This document shows positions 46,746 through 56,114 of a stretch of 64,000 nucleotides of DNA, piece by piece. Every line of letters starts with the position of its first letter. Positions within the stretch are counted from its first letter, which is position 1. The translations under genes were made by a program, and so were the position numbers. The notes under the pieces were generated by a model. It searched no databases. It saw only the letters and a program-made list of their open reading frames with translations, and was not told where the DNA came from. Origin of the DNA: Desulfovibrio cuneatus DSM 11391 (GTDB lineage Bacteria > Desulfobacterota > Desulfovibrionia > Desulfovibrionales > Desulfovibrionaceae); NCBI RefSeq assembly GCF_000430005.1, contig NZ_AUCY01000018.1, forward strand, positions 1-64,000, written 5' to 3'.

Positions 46746-48573
46746 GGTTCTCTTCAAGGGGTGTAGGTAAAGCGGGTTCGCTTACGGTGCGTGTCCAGTC
46801 TATGCGCTGCACAATGCGGGCAGAAAGAGCTTCCAGCCCTTCCCGCGTGGCCGCGGAAATAAACAGGGCATCGGGAAAGGCTTCCTGCATAACTTCGCGC
46901 TGTTCCTGGGCCAGGGCATCCACTTTGTTCAACAAGAGCAATACAGGGGTTTCCTGCAAGCCAAGTTCTGCCAGAATGCCTTCCACAGCCTGAATTTGCT
47001 GGAGACACTCAGGGTGGGAAGCATCTGCCACATGCAGCATAAGGTCGGCCTCTTCCAGTTCTTCAAGCGTGGCCCGGAAGGCTTCCACCAGCGCTTTGGG
47101 CAGGCTGCGAATAAAGCCCACGGTGTCGGTAATAATCAGTTCCCGCTCTTGCGGAAAGCGCAGGCGGCGGGTGGTGGGGTCAAGGGTGGCAAACAGCTTG
47201 TCTTCTGCCAGCACGCCGGAACCTGTCAGGGTGTTGAGCAAGGTGGACTTGCCCGCGTTGGTGTAGCCCACCAGGGAAGCCACGGGCACGTTGCCCTTGG
47301 CCCTGCGGGAACGGGCATATTGGCGCTGGCGGCGCAGTTCTTTCAGCGCGTCTTTCAGGCGGCTGATGCGGTCGCGCACGCGGCGGCGGTCTGTTTCCAG
47401 CTTGGTTTCCCCTGGGCCACGGCCCCCAATGCCCCCTGCCATGCGGTCGAAGGCGCGGTTCTGGTGGCTCAGGCGCGGTAGCATGTATTCAAGCTGGGCC
47501 AGTTCCACCTGCAACTTGCCACCCTTGCTGGTGGCGCGGCCTGCAAAAATATCCAAAATAACCTGGGTGCGGTCCAGCACCACCCGCTTGGTTATGCCAG
47601 CTAAGTTACGCAGTTGCGAAGGGGAAAGCTCGCCATCAAAAATAATAAGCCCGGCATTGGCTTGCAGGGCCAGCACTTCCAGTTCCGCCATTTTGCCCTT
47701 GCCCATAATGGTGCGCGGGTCCAGGCTTTTTACCCGCTGGGTAAGCGCCCCTGCCACCACCACCCCTGCTGTGCAGGCCAGTTCCGCCAGTTCTGTCAGG
47801 GCCGATTCCTGCTCGGCCCGGCTGCGGGTGGAAACACTCACCACCACGGCCCGGCGGCTTGCCCCGGCTTCGGGGTTCTGCTTCAGGCTTTTTTCCTGCA
47901 CCAGGCGCAAGGCGCTGGGGCCTTCTTCCGGCTGCTGGGCAAGGCCGTTGCCACTGCCAAAAGGAGCCGTTTGAATGGCGCGGGCCAGCTCGTCTTCCAG
48001 GGCTTGCACTTCTGCCACAAAGTCGGTTTCCACCGCGCTCCAGGCCACTGCCGGGCGAATGGTGTACGTGCTGTTTTCCGGGTTGGGGGGTAGCAAGTGC
48101 GCGTGCTGGAAGGTGACAGGCTCGCCCCATTCACTCACTGTGAGCACTGCCATGCTGTCCAGGCGCAGAAAGAGCATGTCCATGCAGTCTTCCTGCGAAA
48201 GCAGGTCAGGCGTTAAGTGGGTGTGGATAAGGCGAAAACCCCGCAGCCTGTCTGCCGCTTCCCGTGCGCGGGGCAGTTCCGGAATGAGAATACCGGAAGG
48301 GGTGCCCACAATAACCATAAGCACCCGCCCCCGGCGGTCTATGCACAGGCCAACTTGCCGACTAATGGAACGGGAAAGGGCCGCAAGTTCGCGGGCCTGC
48401 TCCGTGGTATACCCCCCCTGGGCAGGGTAACGGCGGGAAAGCAAGCGTTGCAGCGCTTTTAACTGGCTTGATTTAAGCCCCTGGGTGTTGCCTGTTACTT
48501 GTGCTATGGCGTGTTCCTGATGGTTACGAGGTAAGGGCAAAACAATGCAGTGCCATTCATTTACACTGGTCAA
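46723..48573 (-). CDS. hflX: Ribosome-associated GTPase HflX
   Basis: A GTPase that splits stalled ribosomes. The 616 residues comprise an N-terminal extension of about 230 residues, the HflX domain (KGKMAEL, FDGELSPSQLRNL, GGIGGRGPGETKLE), and a G domain with GYTNAGKST (near 435), DTVGFI and NKVD. Typical family members have about 400-430 residues, so the extension is notable. The frame starts at a TTG (48573) with no clear ribosome site, so the true start is uncertain. It overlaps recD2. Confidence 0.92.
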   Translation of the reverse strand: MTSVNEWHCIVLPLPRNHQEHAIAQVTGNTQGLKSSQLKALQRLLSRRYPAQGGYTTEQARELAALSRSISRQVGLCIDRRGRVLMVIVGTPSGILIPELPRAREAADRLRGFRLIHTHLTPDLLSQEDCMDMLFLRLDSMAVLTVSEWGEPVTFQHAHLLPPNPENSTYTIRPAVAWSAVETDFVAEVQALEDELARAIQTAPFGSGNGLAQQPEEGPSALRLVQEKSLKQNPEAGASRRAVVVSVSTRSRAEQESALTELAELACTAGVVVAGALTQRVKSLDPRTIMGKGKMAELEVLALQANAGLIIFDGELSPSQLRNLAGITKRVVLDRTQVILDIFAGRATSKGGKLQVELAQLEYMLPRLSHQNRAFDRMAGGIGGRGPGETKLETDRRRVRDRISRLKDALKELRRQRQYARSRRAKGNVPVASLVGYTNAGKSTLLNTLTGSGVLAEDKLFATLDPTTRRLRFPQERELIITDTVGFIRSLPKALVEAFRATLEELEEADLMLHVADASHPECLQQIQAVEGILAELGLQETPVLLLLNKVDALAQEQREVMQEAFPDALFISAATREGLEALSARIVQRIDWTRTVSEPALPTPLEENHDESFPS

Positions 48574-48613
48574 TGCATGAGTGTTTTATGAAAACATGGG
48601 GTAATTAGCCATG

Positions 48614-48739
48614 GGAAACGCTCAGTTTTTTCGTTTGGTAAGGCGCAAGTGTTTTTTGCAGGGGGGGTGGGCTCTTTGGCCCTGCCCCCCTGCAAAAAAC
48701 GTGAAGCAACACAGCCAAACGGAAAAAATCAGCGTTTCC
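48614..48739 (+). repeat. Family A palindrome at IMP cyclohydrolase stop
   Basis: A complete copy with central arms TTTTTTGCAGGGGGG / CCCCCCTGCAAAAAA and tip GGGCTCTTTGGCCC. The stop codon of the minus-strand gene overlaps its last base. Confidence 0.88.
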
Positions 48740-49332
48740 TAGTGTAATGTGAAATACTGAGTAATCATGGCATCGTAGGCAGCGGTTGCGGCAAAGGTGG
48801 CGCGGGCCATGGTTTTGCGCAGTTCCAGGGGGGCCTGCATACCGTTGTTGAGCAGGTCTTCAGTAATGCGTTCATACCAGGATGGGGCAGGCACAACCAG
48901 CACAGAATGGTAGTTTTTGGCAGAAGCGCGCAACATGCACGGGCCGCCAATATCAATCTGTTCAATGGCTTCACGCGGGGGCAGGCCTTTTTTGGCAGCC
49001 TCAGCGAAGTTGTACAGGTTCACGCACACCAAATCAAAAGGGGCAATGCCAAGGCCTGCAATGGCGCTTAAGTGGGCAGGGTTGTCTTTATCTGCCAGGA
49101 TGCCACCATGAATGGCAGGATGCAGGGTTTTTACCCGGCCTCCCATGATTTCAGGAAAATTGGTGACCTTTTCCACGGGGGTTACGGGCAGGCCTTCATT
49201 TTGCAAAAAGGTAAAAGTGCCGCCAGTGGAAACAAGTTCCACCCCGTTTTTCACCAGAAAGGCGGCAAAGTCGCCCAGCCCGGATTTATCGGTGACGCTC
49301 AAAAGCGCACGTTTAATGGGAAGAAATTCCAT
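48739..49332 (-). CDS. purH: IMP cyclohydrolase (stand-alone PurH N-terminal domain)
   Basis: Closes the ring of formyl-AICAR to give IMP, the last step of purine synthesis. The 197 residues cover only the MGS-like cyclohydrolase half of the usual 520-residue bifunctional PurH: RALLSVTDKSG, VSTGGT, FPEIMGGRVKTLHP, HGGILAD and IDIGGPCMLRASAKN are all present. The AICAR transformylase half is absent, and the gene ends cleanly at a family A repeat. Separate genes for the two halves are known in Desulfovibrio; the partner is not in this window. AAGGA precedes the start. Confidence 0.88.
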   Translation of the reverse strand: MEFLPIKRALLSVTDKSGLGDFAAFLVKNGVELVSTGGTFTFLQNEGLPVTPVEKVTNFPEIMGGRVKTLHPAIHGGILADKDNPAHLSAIAGLGIAPFDLVCVNLYNFAEAAKKGLPPREAIEQIDIGGPCMLRASAKNYHSVLVVPAPSWYERITEDLLNNGMQAPLELRKTMARATFAATAAYDAMITQYFTLH

Positions 49333-49356
49333 ATTCTATTCCTTGCAGAAGGATTG

Positions 49357-49524
49357 TTATTGCTTGGTTGTCTTATCTGTTTCCGGGGGGATGCTTGCAG
49401 CGGGGGCAGGGGGTTGCTCTGCGGGGGCATCTGCTGCCTGCTCGCTGTTTTGCTCCTGGGGCTGTTCCCCGGCGGGGGCTTGTGGTTTTTTGGTGCCTAA
49501 CTCCCGGTTAGGCTTTGGGGCCAT
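49357..49524 (-). CDS. Small Pro/Glu/Gln-rich ORF
   Basis: A 55-residue hydrophilic ORF (MAPKPNRELGTKKPQAPAGE at its start) of low complexity, with no family I recognise. Its ATG is 3 nt after the stop of a 29-residue membrane ORF (TGA-GGA-ATG), with GAGG overlapping that stop. The two may be one split protein, or a coupled pair. It lies 24 nt upstream of the IMP cyclohydrolase gene. Confidence 0.45.
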   Translation of the reverse strand: MAPKPNRELGTKKPQAPAGEQPQEQNSEQAADAPAEQPPAPAASIPPETDKTTKQ

Positions 49525-49527
49525 TCC

Positions 49528-49617
49528 TCAACAACCTACCCCCATGCCTGGGGGCAACACCTTGCGCAGCAGTACAAGCACTGCCACCATAATTAACAGG
49601 GGGAGAATTGTATCCAT
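49528..49617 (-). CDS. Small single-TM peptide
   Basis: 29 residues, nearly all one membrane helix (LPLLIMVAVLVLLRKVLPPG). GAGG lies six bases before the start, which is a good ribosome site. It sits after fabI and directly before the 55-residue ORF. Too short for family assignment. Confidence 0.5.
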   Translation of the reverse strand: MDTILPLLIMVAVLVLLRKVLPPGMGVGC

Positions 49618-49780
49618 GGATTGCCTCGCTATGAGGATTAGCCCTGCCCGCCTTGCGGCAGGAACAGGCCTGTGTTGTGCATATGCGTTAAACGGCAAAG
49701 GCAACGCACCCCATAACCGGAATGCATTGCCAAGCAAACATGCAGTATTCTTTGGGGAAAACTCCTCAAAGGGAATTGCT

Positions 49781-50560
49781 TTACTCTACCGCAATTTGAA
49801 TGCCGGACGTCTGGAAACCTGCATCCACGAACAAGACGTCACCCGTTACCCCGGAAGCCAGGTCGGAAGCAAGGAACAAGGCGGTGTTGCCCACTTCTTC
49901 AATGGTTATGTTCTTTTTCAAGGGGGTGTAATGTTCGATATGGCTTAAAATTTTGCCGAAGCCGGAAATACCGGAGGCTGCAAGGGTTTTCAGGGGGCCA
50001 GCACTGATGGCGTTAACGCGAATACCTTTTTCCCCAAAATCGTAGGCAAGGTAACGCACGGAAGCTTCCAGCGCGGCCTTGGCAATGCCCATAATATTAT
50101 AGTTGGTAATAACTTTTTGGGCACCGTAATAGGAAAGGGTCATAACAGAGCCGTTTTTGTTAATAAGCGGCTCAAACGCGCGGGAAAGACCAATCAGGGA
50201 GTACGCGGACACATCCAGTGCCAGGGCAAAGCCCTCACGGGATGTGTCTATACACCGGCCTTGCAGGTCTTCACGGTTGGCAAAGGCAACGGCGTGTACC
50301 AGAATGTCAAAGTTGCCCCATTTTTCTTTCACGGTGGTAGCAGCGTTAGCAAGGTCCTGGTCGGAAGTCACATCGCACGGGAAGGTAAAGGCAGCGCCCA
50401 GCTCTTCAGCAATGGGGTCTACCCGTTTACGCAAGGCTTCGCCTGGCCAGGAAAGGGCAATTTCGGCCCCGTGGTCCACAAAGGCCTTGGCAATGCCATA
50501 CGCAATGCTTTTATTGTTTGCCACACCGCAAATGACTGCTTTTTTTCCTTTCAATAGCAT
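49781..50560 (-). CDS. fabI: Enoyl-ACP reductase (NADH), FabI type
   Basis: Last reductive step of fatty acid elongation; short-chain dehydrogenase fold and the target of triclosan. The 259 residues have the catalytic Tyr154 and Lys161 (Y-x6-K in YNIMGIAK) with Tyr144/Tyr145 nearby, and the nucleotide-binding CGVANNKSIAYGIA. AAGGAG lies five bases before the start at MLLKGKK. It leads a possible unit with two small ORFs and the IMP cyclohydrolase gene. Confidence 0.95.
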   Translation of the reverse strand: MLLKGKKAVICGVANNKSIAYGIAKAFVDHGAEIALSWPGEALRKRVDPIAEELGAAFTFPCDVTSDQDLANAATTVKEKWGNFDILVHAVAFANREDLQGRCIDTSREGFALALDVSAYSLIGLSRAFEPLINKNGSVMTLSYYGAQKVITNYNIMGIAKAALEASVRYLAYDFGEKGIRVNAISAGPLKTLAASGISGFGKILSHIEHYTPLKKNITIEEVGNTALFLASDLASGVTGDVLFVDAGFQTSGIQIAVE

Positions 50561-50920
50561 AAAGGCTCCTTGGTTGGCGCACGCCTTTTGGCGCCGTTTT
50601 CCGGTGTTGTCTAGCAACATTAATATTGATTTCAGCACAATGGCAGCATTGTACCGCTGGTTCCTGCACCCCTAAGGGTGTTAATTAATATGGGCTAGTT
50701 GCTTGCCAAAAAAAAACCGATTTGGCAAGGGGCTTTCCCACTGGCCTGCAAAAAGACATTGGGCAAAAACTGCCACAACAGCCCTTGCCAGCACATTATT
50801 CTGTGCAGTATGCGCTGAATAAGCGCCAAGGTCAAACACTCTAATTAGCGTTGCAGCGCAGCGCATAAAAGAATCAATTCCTGCACGGCACACCGTGCTG
50901 GTGCCGGACTGTTTCCTTTA
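50561..50920. other. Intergenic region upstream of fabI
   Basis: This 360-nt stretch should contain the fabI promoter. I see no convincing ORF, strong hairpin or clear -35/-10 pair. Confidence 0.4.
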
Positions 50921-51012
50921 TCCGCTCGGACTTCGTGGAAATGTGCGGGTAGCCAAGCCACCCCGCACCCTCCGCCCTCACTCCACGGCTCGCAATGCTC
51001 GCGACTGCTGTC
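50921..51012 (+). repeat. Family E repeat
   Basis: A near-copy of 55970-56061: TCCGCTCGGACTT, GTGGAAATGTG, CCCTCACTCCACGGCTCGCA, CTCGCGACTGC. It is joined directly to a family A right half. Confidence 0.75.
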
Positions 51013-51022
51013 AGCTTCAGGG

Positions 51023-51058
51023 CTATAACGCCGCCAAACGAAATAAATCAGCGTTTCC
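51023..51058 (+). repeat. Family A right-half remnant at hisD stop
   Basis: AACGCCGCCAAACG, then ATCAGCGTTTCC. The left half is replaced by family E. The hisD stop codon is at 51059-51061. Confidence 0.7.
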
Positions 51059-52384
51059 CTACCCTTCCCCCCGGCACAGGGCGGAACGAGCATGTGCTTC
51101 CAGCCCTTCCATGCGGGCAAAGCGGGCCACGTGGGCGGCGTTGCTGCGGGAAAAGGCCGCACTGGGGGCCACAATGGACATTTTTTTGCAAAATGTTTCC
51201 ACACCAAGGGGGGAAGCAAACCGGGCCGTGCCCATGGTAGGCAGCACGTGGTTTGGCCCTGCCATGTAGTCGCCCAGGGCTTCAGCGGCATGGTGCCCCA
51301 TGAATACTGCCCCGGCGTGGCGTATGCCCGGCATAACAGCCCAGGGGTCTTGCACCAGCAATTCCAGGTGTTCCGGGGCTACCGCATTGGCAATGTTCAC
51401 CGCTGTGGCAATGTTTGGCACAACGGCCACGGCGCTGTATTTTTGCAGGGAATGGGCGGCAATGTCTTTGCGCGGCAACAAGGCCGCCTGGCGTGCCACT
51501 TCCGCATGAATGGCGTGGGCCAACGCTTCATCTGTGCACAGGCACAAAGCAGAAGCAATGGGGTCGTGTTCAGCCTGGGAAAGCATGTCTGCCGCAGCCC
51601 AAGCAGGGTTTGCGGTGTGGTCGGCAATAACCAGAATTTCGCTTGGCCCGGCAATCATGTCAATGCCCACCCGGCCCAGCAGCAACCGTTTTGCAGTGGC
51701 TACATAAATATTGCCCGGCCCGGCAATAACGTCCACCGGGGCAAGGGGGCCAGCCCCAAAGGCCAGGGCCGCCACACCCCAGGCGCTGCCTGCGGCGTAT
51801 ACTTCCGTAATGCCCAGCAGGTGGGCAACAGCAAGAATGGCTTCATGAATGGTGCCGTCTGGCCCCGGGGGAGAAACCACGGCAATTTCCTGCACACCTG
51901 CGGCCTGGGCAGGAATGGCCCCCATGAGCAGGCTGGAAATAAGCGGGGTGCTGCCTGCCTTGCCACCGGGCACATACAGCCCTGCACGGTCTACGGGCAG
52001 CACGCGGCGGCCCATAATGGAACCATCTTCCCCGGTAATGAACCAAGAATTTTCGCGCTGGCGCTCGTGGTAGATGCGAATGTTATGCACAGCCTGTTGC
52101 AGCATGGCAAGGTCTTGGGGGTCCATGCGCGCAAAGGCGGCTTTCAGGGCCGCTGCGGGCACCTTGAACTGCGCCTCGGTAAATGCAGGGGCGTCGAAGC
52201 GGCGGGTAAAATCCACCACAGCCTCAAGGCCTTCCTTTTCCACCCGGTGCAAAATAGTGGCAACCTGTTCTTCTGTGCCGGGTTTGCCGGGCACAGCGGG
52301 TTCAGGTTCGTTCCGGCCTTGTAAAACAGCCAGAAGTGGAGCTGCATCAGCAAGGGAATGTAGGCGTAGAAAGGGGCAAGGCAT
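51059..52384 (-). CDS. hisD: Histidinol dehydrogenase
   Basis: Oxidises histidinol to histidine in two NAD-dependent steps; zinc enzyme. The 441 residues show AGLYVPGGKAG, PVDVIAGPGNIYVATAKR, IDMIAGPSEILV, the zinc-site SQAEHD, and AGPNHVLPT. GGAGG lies five bases before the start at MPCPFLRL. The frame extends 151 codons further but through non-coding sequence. It is separate from hisHF and appears monocistronic. Confidence 0.96.
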   Translation of the reverse strand: MPCPFLRLHSLADAAPLLAVLQGRNEPEPAVPGKPGTEEQVATILHRVEKEGLEAVVDFTRRFDAPAFTEAQFKVPAAALKAAFARMDPQDLAMLQQAVHNIRIYHERQRENSWFITGEDGSIMGRRVLPVDRAGLYVPGGKAGSTPLISSLLMGAIPAQAAGVQEIAVVSPPGPDGTIHEAILAVAHLLGITEVYAAGSAWGVAALAFGAGPLAPVDVIAGPGNIYVATAKRLLLGRVGIDMIAGPSEILVIADHTANPAWAAADMLSQAEHDPIASALCLCTDEALAHAIHAEVARQAALLPRKDIAAHSLQKYSAVAVVPNIATAVNIANAVAPEHLELLVQDPWAVMPGIRHAGAVFMGHHAAEALGDYMAGPNHVLPTMGTARFASPLGVETFCKKMSIVAPSAAFSRSNAAHVARFARMEGLEAHARSALCRGEG

Positions 52385-53099
52385 GGATCCTCCAATAAAA
52401 ATGCGCGCGAAAAAGGGCAAGGCAATGCGGCCGTGTATGCCTGTAACACTAGCCGAGGAGGCCGAAAAAGTCGAGCAGTTGGCACTGCATTTAACAATAC
52501 AGGAAAATAGTTTTACTTGCCATTTAGAGAAAAAAAGGTTTTTATCCAATGGTGATGGTAAATTGGCCCGGACAAAGAGCGCTGTGCGTGGTTTTTCCTT
52601 CCGGTAAGGCCGGAAATGCCCTTTTCTCGCAGGGGGAAAACGCCTGCCGCTATTGCCCGGCCCATGCCGTGTGCGCCCCCGCGCCACGGTGCTGCCACCA
52701 GTAACAAATTTTGGGAACAACTGACGCAAGGCTTTTTTTCTGGCAATGTCTGGGTTGTTTCGTGCAAAGACCGCATATTTTTTTTCATATGTTCGCTTTG
52801 CCGGAATGTCCATTCCTGGCAGAAATACAAATACCAATCATCAGAAGTTTTCCGGGAGCAGAAACTTTTTTCTGTTCCTGCGTATTTGCAGGCCACCTGC
52901 CCCGCGGCAGGCTGGAGTATTTTGAAACGCTGACCCTATGGTTTCTGTTTTTGTTTGTAGCCAAAGCACCCGTATTGAAAATTGTTTTTTCTTGCCAGTA
53001 CTGTTTCGTCACGGAAGTGCCCTTGGCCCCATGCAAAAATTTATTCGCCTGCCGCAGCGGTTTCATCAATCATTTTTTTATCTCTTTTTGAGGACATTT
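52385..53099. other. Long divergent region between hisD and RNase E/G
   Basis: 715 nt with no convincing gene. It includes two dyads: GCCGGAATG-TC-CATTCC-T-GGC (52800-52820) and CCTGCC-CCGC-GGCAGG (52896-52911). RNase E genes are often autoregulated through a structured 5' leader, so these may belong to one. That is inference. Confidence 0.45.
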
Positions 53100-55922
53100 A
53101 TGACATCTGACCAAGATGCACCCCGCGCTATTACCCCTACGGAACAACCCGCACCTGCCGCAGCCGACAAAAAAGCATCTGACGCAACGGCAAAAACTGC
53201 ACGCAAAAGTGTAAAGCAAGGCTCCACCAAAACTGCTGCTGCCGCAAAAACACCGCGTAAAACCACTGCCAAAGCGGGCACCGCCAAAAGCACTGCCAAA
53301 ACGGCAGAAACAGCCCAAGGCAACACCGCACAAGACACCCCCACCACCAGGGCGGAAAAAGCTGCCAACCCCACCAGCCAGGTGAAGAAACCCGCCAGCA
53401 AACCAGCGCGCAAGCCCAGGGCCGCTAGCGGGGAAGCTGCCGCACCCGCACAAACTACGGCTGCAACCCCCACCCATGAAGGCCAGGACGCAGGGAAGCC
53501 TGCTGCTGCCCCAAGAATAGCCAAAGCCCCGGCCAAAAGAACAAGCAGGGCACCCCAGGCTGCCAAAACGTCCACTCCCCCCCAGGCCAGCACACAGGGC
53601 CACGCCACCCCGCCCGCGCCAGAGCAGGCTGCCCCCGCTTCTTTTACAGCCCCTTCTTTTGAAGTTTCTCAGCCTGCCCAAGAAGCACGTGCAAATGACA
53701 CACGTAGCACTTCTTCTGCCAATGAAGCACGTGGTGCTTCTTCTGCAAAAGAACAGCAGCGCCAGCCCCGGCACAGTAATGGCAGGGGGCGCGGCGGCAA
53801 CGCCGCTGCAGCACGGCAGGGTTCCCCCAAGGGCGCACCCAAAGTTACCGCTGCCCATGAAGGCACCAATGCTCCTGCTGCCCCTGTATCCCCTGTGACA
53901 CAGTCCCCATCCCAACCTTCTGCCAACCTTGAAGGCGCTGAAAGAAGCATGGCTGCGGAAGACGCTGGCCAGCACAACGCCACAGGAAGAAAGCAGGGGC
54001 GCCGTGGGCGCGGTGGCAGAAAGCCAAGAAATGGAACGAACGGGACCAATGGCAACCAGCAAAGTGCCGCCGCCATGGGCGCGGCATTGGTGGAAGGGCC
54101 TTTTGTATTTACAGATGATGAGCCCACCGGGCCAGAAATGATTCCTGCGGAAGCGCAAGCCCCAAGAACAGAAGCTTCGCGGGCGGAAGACCAAGCCCAG
54201 AGCCGTGGGGATGAAGGCAAGGGGCGTTCGCGTTCACGCCGTGGGCGCGGCCGCAAAGGCCGTGAAGACCGCCTGCCAGGGCAAGAGCCCGCTGAAACCA
54301 CTGAAGCATGGCCCGCTGGCGATATGGACACCTTTTTTGCCCCGGCAGATGCCGGGCAAGACAGTACAGATGACGAGTATTTTGAAGGCGAATCCACCCA
54401 GCAAGATGGCGGCAACGGCAGGCGTAAAAAGGGCGGCAACAAAAAAGGCCAGCCTGTGGAAGCAGACAACCAGGGCAAAGGTTCACGCCGCAAGATGTTT
54501 GTAAGCGTTCTGCCAGAAGAGCAGGTGGAAGTAGTGCTTACAGAAGAAGGGCAAGTACGTGAATATTATGTTGAAATGCTGCACCAGGCCAAAACCAAGG
54601 GCAACATTTACAAGGGCATTATTCATAACATAGACCCCAACCTGCAAGCCGCCTTCGTTAGCTATGGCGCTGTTAAAAATGGCTTTTTGCAAATAGATGA
54701 AGTGCACCCGGAATACTTCAACTCCCCGCACGACCCAAGCCGCAACCACAAGTACCCCCCCATCCAGAAGGTGCTGCGCCCTGGGCAGGAAGTGCTAGTG
54801 CAGGTAGTAAAGGAACCCACGGGCACCAAAGGGGCCTTTTTAACCACCTACCTTTCTTTGCCGGGCCGTTTTTTGGTTATTACCCCTGGCCGGGAACAGA
54901 TTGGCGTTTCCCGCAAAGTGGAGAACGAAACAGAAAGGGCCCGCCTGCGTGAACTGCTGAACGGCCTGAACCCTGGCCCCGGCCTTGGGGTTATTGTTCG
55001 CACCGTAAGCATGGGGGCAGACAAAAACAGCCTTGAAAGCGACCTTGAATACCTGAAGGAAACATGGGAAGAAATTCGCACCCGTGGCACTTCAGAAGAT
55101 GCCCCCTGCCTTGTATACCAGGAATTTGACCTGGCCACACGGGCCGTGCGCGATTATTTGACCGACGATGTGGTGGAAGTGTGGCTGGACGATGAACCCG
55201 CCGCCAATGCTGTCAATTCCCTCACGGCCAAGCTGTTTCCCCGGAAAAAGAACCTTGTGCGTGTACACCAGGAAAGCATGCCCCTGTTTGAGCGCTTCAA
55301 CCTGCAACGCCAACTGGACCAGATTCAGTCGCGTGAGGTTGCCCTGCCTTCTGGCGGCAGGCTGGTAATTGATGCCACCGAAGCGCTTACAGCCATCGAC
55401 ATTAACTCTGGCCGCAGCAGCGGGAAAAACAATTTTGAAGACATGGCCTACCGCACCAATATGGAAGCAGCCCGCATGATTCCCCTGCAACTGCGCCTGC
55501 GCGACATTGGCGGGCAGGTGGTGGCCGACTTCATTGAAATGCGTGACAAAAGCCACTGGCGCGAGGTGGAAAAAGCCCTGCGCGACGGCATGAAAGTAGA
55601 CCGTGCCCGGTATGACGTAGGGCGCATCAGCACCTTTGGCATGCTGGAAATGGTGCGCCAGCGCCTTGGTTCTTCCGCCATTTCTGTCAGTTCTGAACCG
55701 TGCCCGCATTGTAATGGCACAGGCCAGCGCCGCAACATGGAATGGCAGTGCCAGCAGGCCCTGCGTGAAATTACCCGCCTGATGCGTGCTGCCAAAGGCC
55801 AAGAAAAACTGGTGTATGAAACCGACCAAACCCTGGCCATGTACCTGCTCAATAGCAAACGCCAGCGCCTTGCCGAAATGGAACAAACCTACGGCATGGA
55901 CCTGGAAATTCGCTTAAAATAA
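53100..55922 (+). CDS. rne: Ribonuclease E/G with long N-terminal disordered extension
   Basis: Single-strand endoribonuclease for mRNA decay and rRNA/tRNA processing. The 940 residues begin with about 465 residues of Ala/Lys/Pro- then Arg/Gly-rich low-complexity sequence. The catalytic core follows from MFVSVLPEEQ: S1 domain, then catalytic Asp767 (TAIDINSG) and Asp810 (VADFIE), and the Zn-link Cys868/Cys871 (CPHCNGTG). Their spacings (43 and 101 residues) equal those of E. coli RNase E (303, 346, 404). Here the disordered arm is at the N-terminus, not the C-terminus. GAGG precedes the start; 54 more upstream codons are unsupported. Confidence 0.92.
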   Translation: MTSDQDAPRAITPTEQPAPAAADKKASDATAKTARKSVKQGSTKTAAAAKTPRKTTAKAGTAKSTAKTAETAQGNTAQDTPTTRAEKAANPTSQVKKPASKPARKPRAASGEAAAPAQTTAATPTHEGQDAGKPAAAPRIAKAPAKRTSRAPQAAKTSTPPQASTQGHATPPAPEQAAPASFTAPSFEVSQPAQEARANDTRSTSSANEARGASSAKEQQRQPRHSNGRGRGGNAAAARQGSPKGAPKVTAAHEGTNAPAAPVSPVTQSPSQPSANLEGAERSMAAEDAGQHNATGRKQGRRGRGGRKPRNGTNGTNGNQQSAAAMGAALVEGPFVFTDDEPTGPEMIPAEAQAPRTEASRAEDQAQSRGDEGKGRSRSRRGRGRKGREDRLPGQEPAETTEAWPAGDMDTFFAPADAGQDSTDDEYFEGESTQQDGGNGRRKKGGNKKGQPVEADNQGKGSRRKMFVSVLPEEQVEVVLTEEGQVREYYVEMLHQAKTKGNIYKGIIHNIDPNLQAAFVSYGAVKNGFLQIDEVHPEYFNSPHDPSRNHKYPPIQKVLRPGQEVLVQVVKEPTGTKGAFLTTYLSLPGRFLVITPGREQIGVSRKVENETERARLRELLNGLNPGPGLGVIVRTVSMGADKNSLESDLEYLKETWEEIRTRGTSEDAPCLVYQEFDLATRAVRDYLTDDVVEVWLDDEPAANAVNSLTAKLFPRKKNLVRVHQESMPLFERFNLQRQLDQIQSREVALPSGGRLVIDATEALTAIDINSGRSSGKNNFEDMAYRTNMEAARMIPLQLRLRDIGGQVVADFIEMRDKSHWREVEKALRDGMKVDRARYDVGRISTFGMLEMVRQRLGSSAISVSSEPCPHCNGTGQRRNMEWQCQQALREITRLMRAAKGQEKLVYETDQTLAMYLLNSKRQRLAEMEQTYGMDLEIRLK

Positions 55923-55930
55923 TTGTGCTT

Positions 55931-56114
55931 TCTTTGGTCAGGCTCTGCCCCCCCAAACCCTTCCATTTCTCCGCTCGGACTTTGTGGAAATGTGTGGGTC
56001 AGCATAGCTGCTTACACCCTCAGCCCTCACTCCACGGCTCGCAACGCTCGCGACTGCCGTCGACGTAAAGGGCATGACGCCCCTTGCAGGGGCTGGGGGA
56101 CAGCGTCCCCCAAG
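55931..56114 (+). repeat. Mosaic repeat: family B interrupted by family E
   Basis: Left B fragment (55931-55968, GGCTCTGCCCCCCC), family E copy (55970-56061), right B fragment (56066-56114, CCCCTTGCAGGGG and GGGGGACAGCGTCCCCC). A further B-like arm (GGGGGGGCTATGGCCTCCCC) follows near 56165-56190. Confidence 0.75.

Noticed and set aside
53070-54194. 374-codon minus-strand frame opposite RNase E/G
   Set aside because: A mirror of the low-complexity N-terminal extension; Cys/Gly/Phe-rich noise.
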